6,906 nt of DNA from Desulfobacteraceae bacterium (GTDB lineage Bacteria > Desulfobacterota > DSM-4660 > Desulfatiglandales > B25-G16): NCBI GenBank assembly GCA_028572035.1, contig JAPVWE010000069.1, forward strand, positions 1 to 6,906, given 5' to 3'. The notes under the pieces are model-generated. The model worked only from the letters and a program-made list of their open reading frames with translations. It did not search any database and was not told the DNA's origin. This document shows, piece after piece, positions 6,806 through 6,906 of the stretch (position 1 is the stretch's first letter; the number at the start of each line of letters is the position of its first letter). The position numbers were made by a program, and so were the translations under genes.

Positions 6806-6851
6806 GGCTCCAGTGACCGAAGGGAGCCCCGCCAAGCGAGTTAAGCGGGAC
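6805..6851. repeat. GC-rich double hairpin, copy B of the palindromic family
   Basis: GGGCTCC (6805-6811) and GGAGCCC (6823-6829) form a perfect 7-bp stem with an 11-nt loop. Overlapping it by two bases, CCCGC (6828-6832) and GCGGG (6845-6849) form a second stem, so the two hairpins compete for or share bases. CGAAG at 6818-6822 and GCGGGAC at 6845-6851 match copy A. The first stem begins at the end of the CTCTGTGG run. Confidence 0.5.
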
Positions 6852-6906
6852 AGGCTGAGCGAGAGAACACATTAATTCTGCCGAGCCGGATCAATGTCTA
6901 TAGGGT

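Larger units (their letters stand above)
6579..6906. other. Gene-free tail of the window, repeat-rich
   Basis: No reading frame here resembles a protein. The first 80 bp hold two hairpin-forming sequences after uvrA (6589-6627 and 6648-6660). Bases 6681-6851 are a patchwork of short direct and inverted repeats described separately. In the last 55 bases I see nothing recognisable. Confidence 0.7.

Noticed and set aside
6678..6872. 64-codon minus-strand frame across the terminal repeats
   Set aside because: It lies entirely over the palindromic and low-complexity repeats, has no family-like blocks and no ribosome binding context, so it is a by-product of repeat DNA.
1..6906. CRISPR array, tRNA or rRNA gene
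   Set aside because: I saw no regularly spaced direct repeats of CRISPR size, no cloverleaf with a T-loop signature and no rRNA-like stretch on either strand.

Overview
This 6.9 kb window looks like ordinary bacterial chromosome. The likely source is a Gram-negative lineage with moderate GC, perhaps Desulfobacterota or a related environmental phylum. That placement is inference: it rests on the DXP-dependent vitamin B6 gene pdxA, a UvrA of bacterial type, a TGS-domain GTPase shared with archaea and environmental bacteria, and repeat-rich intergenic DNA. No marker in the window fixes the phylum. All recognised genes lie on the + strand.

Layout. Positions 1-381 hold the 3' part of a REP-associated (IS200-like, HUH) tyrosine transposase, cut by the window edge. 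Its last codons contain a perfect 9-bp inverted repeat. Positions 551-2305 hold a metallo-beta-lactamase-fold hydrolase and, 42 bp on, an Obg/DRG-type GTPase with a C-terminal TGS domain and a TTG start; this pair is probably an operon. A 200-bp gap with a candidate promoter precedes pdxA (about 2512-3513). A 248-bp gap filled largely by a MITE-like imperfect inverted repeat separates pdxA from a full-length uvrA (3762-6578). The last 328 bp contain no credible gene. They hold a hairpin just after uvrA, then a patchwork of short repeats in which GC-rich palindromes appear to be inserted into an older low-complexity repeat.

The genes do not form one pathway: a hydrolase and GTPase of unknown substrate, pyridoxal phosphate synthesis and nucleotide excision repair. 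The most notable content is the non-coding repeat material, three unrelated families in under 7 kb, and the transposase relic or parent at the left edge. I found no convincing new multi-gene system.
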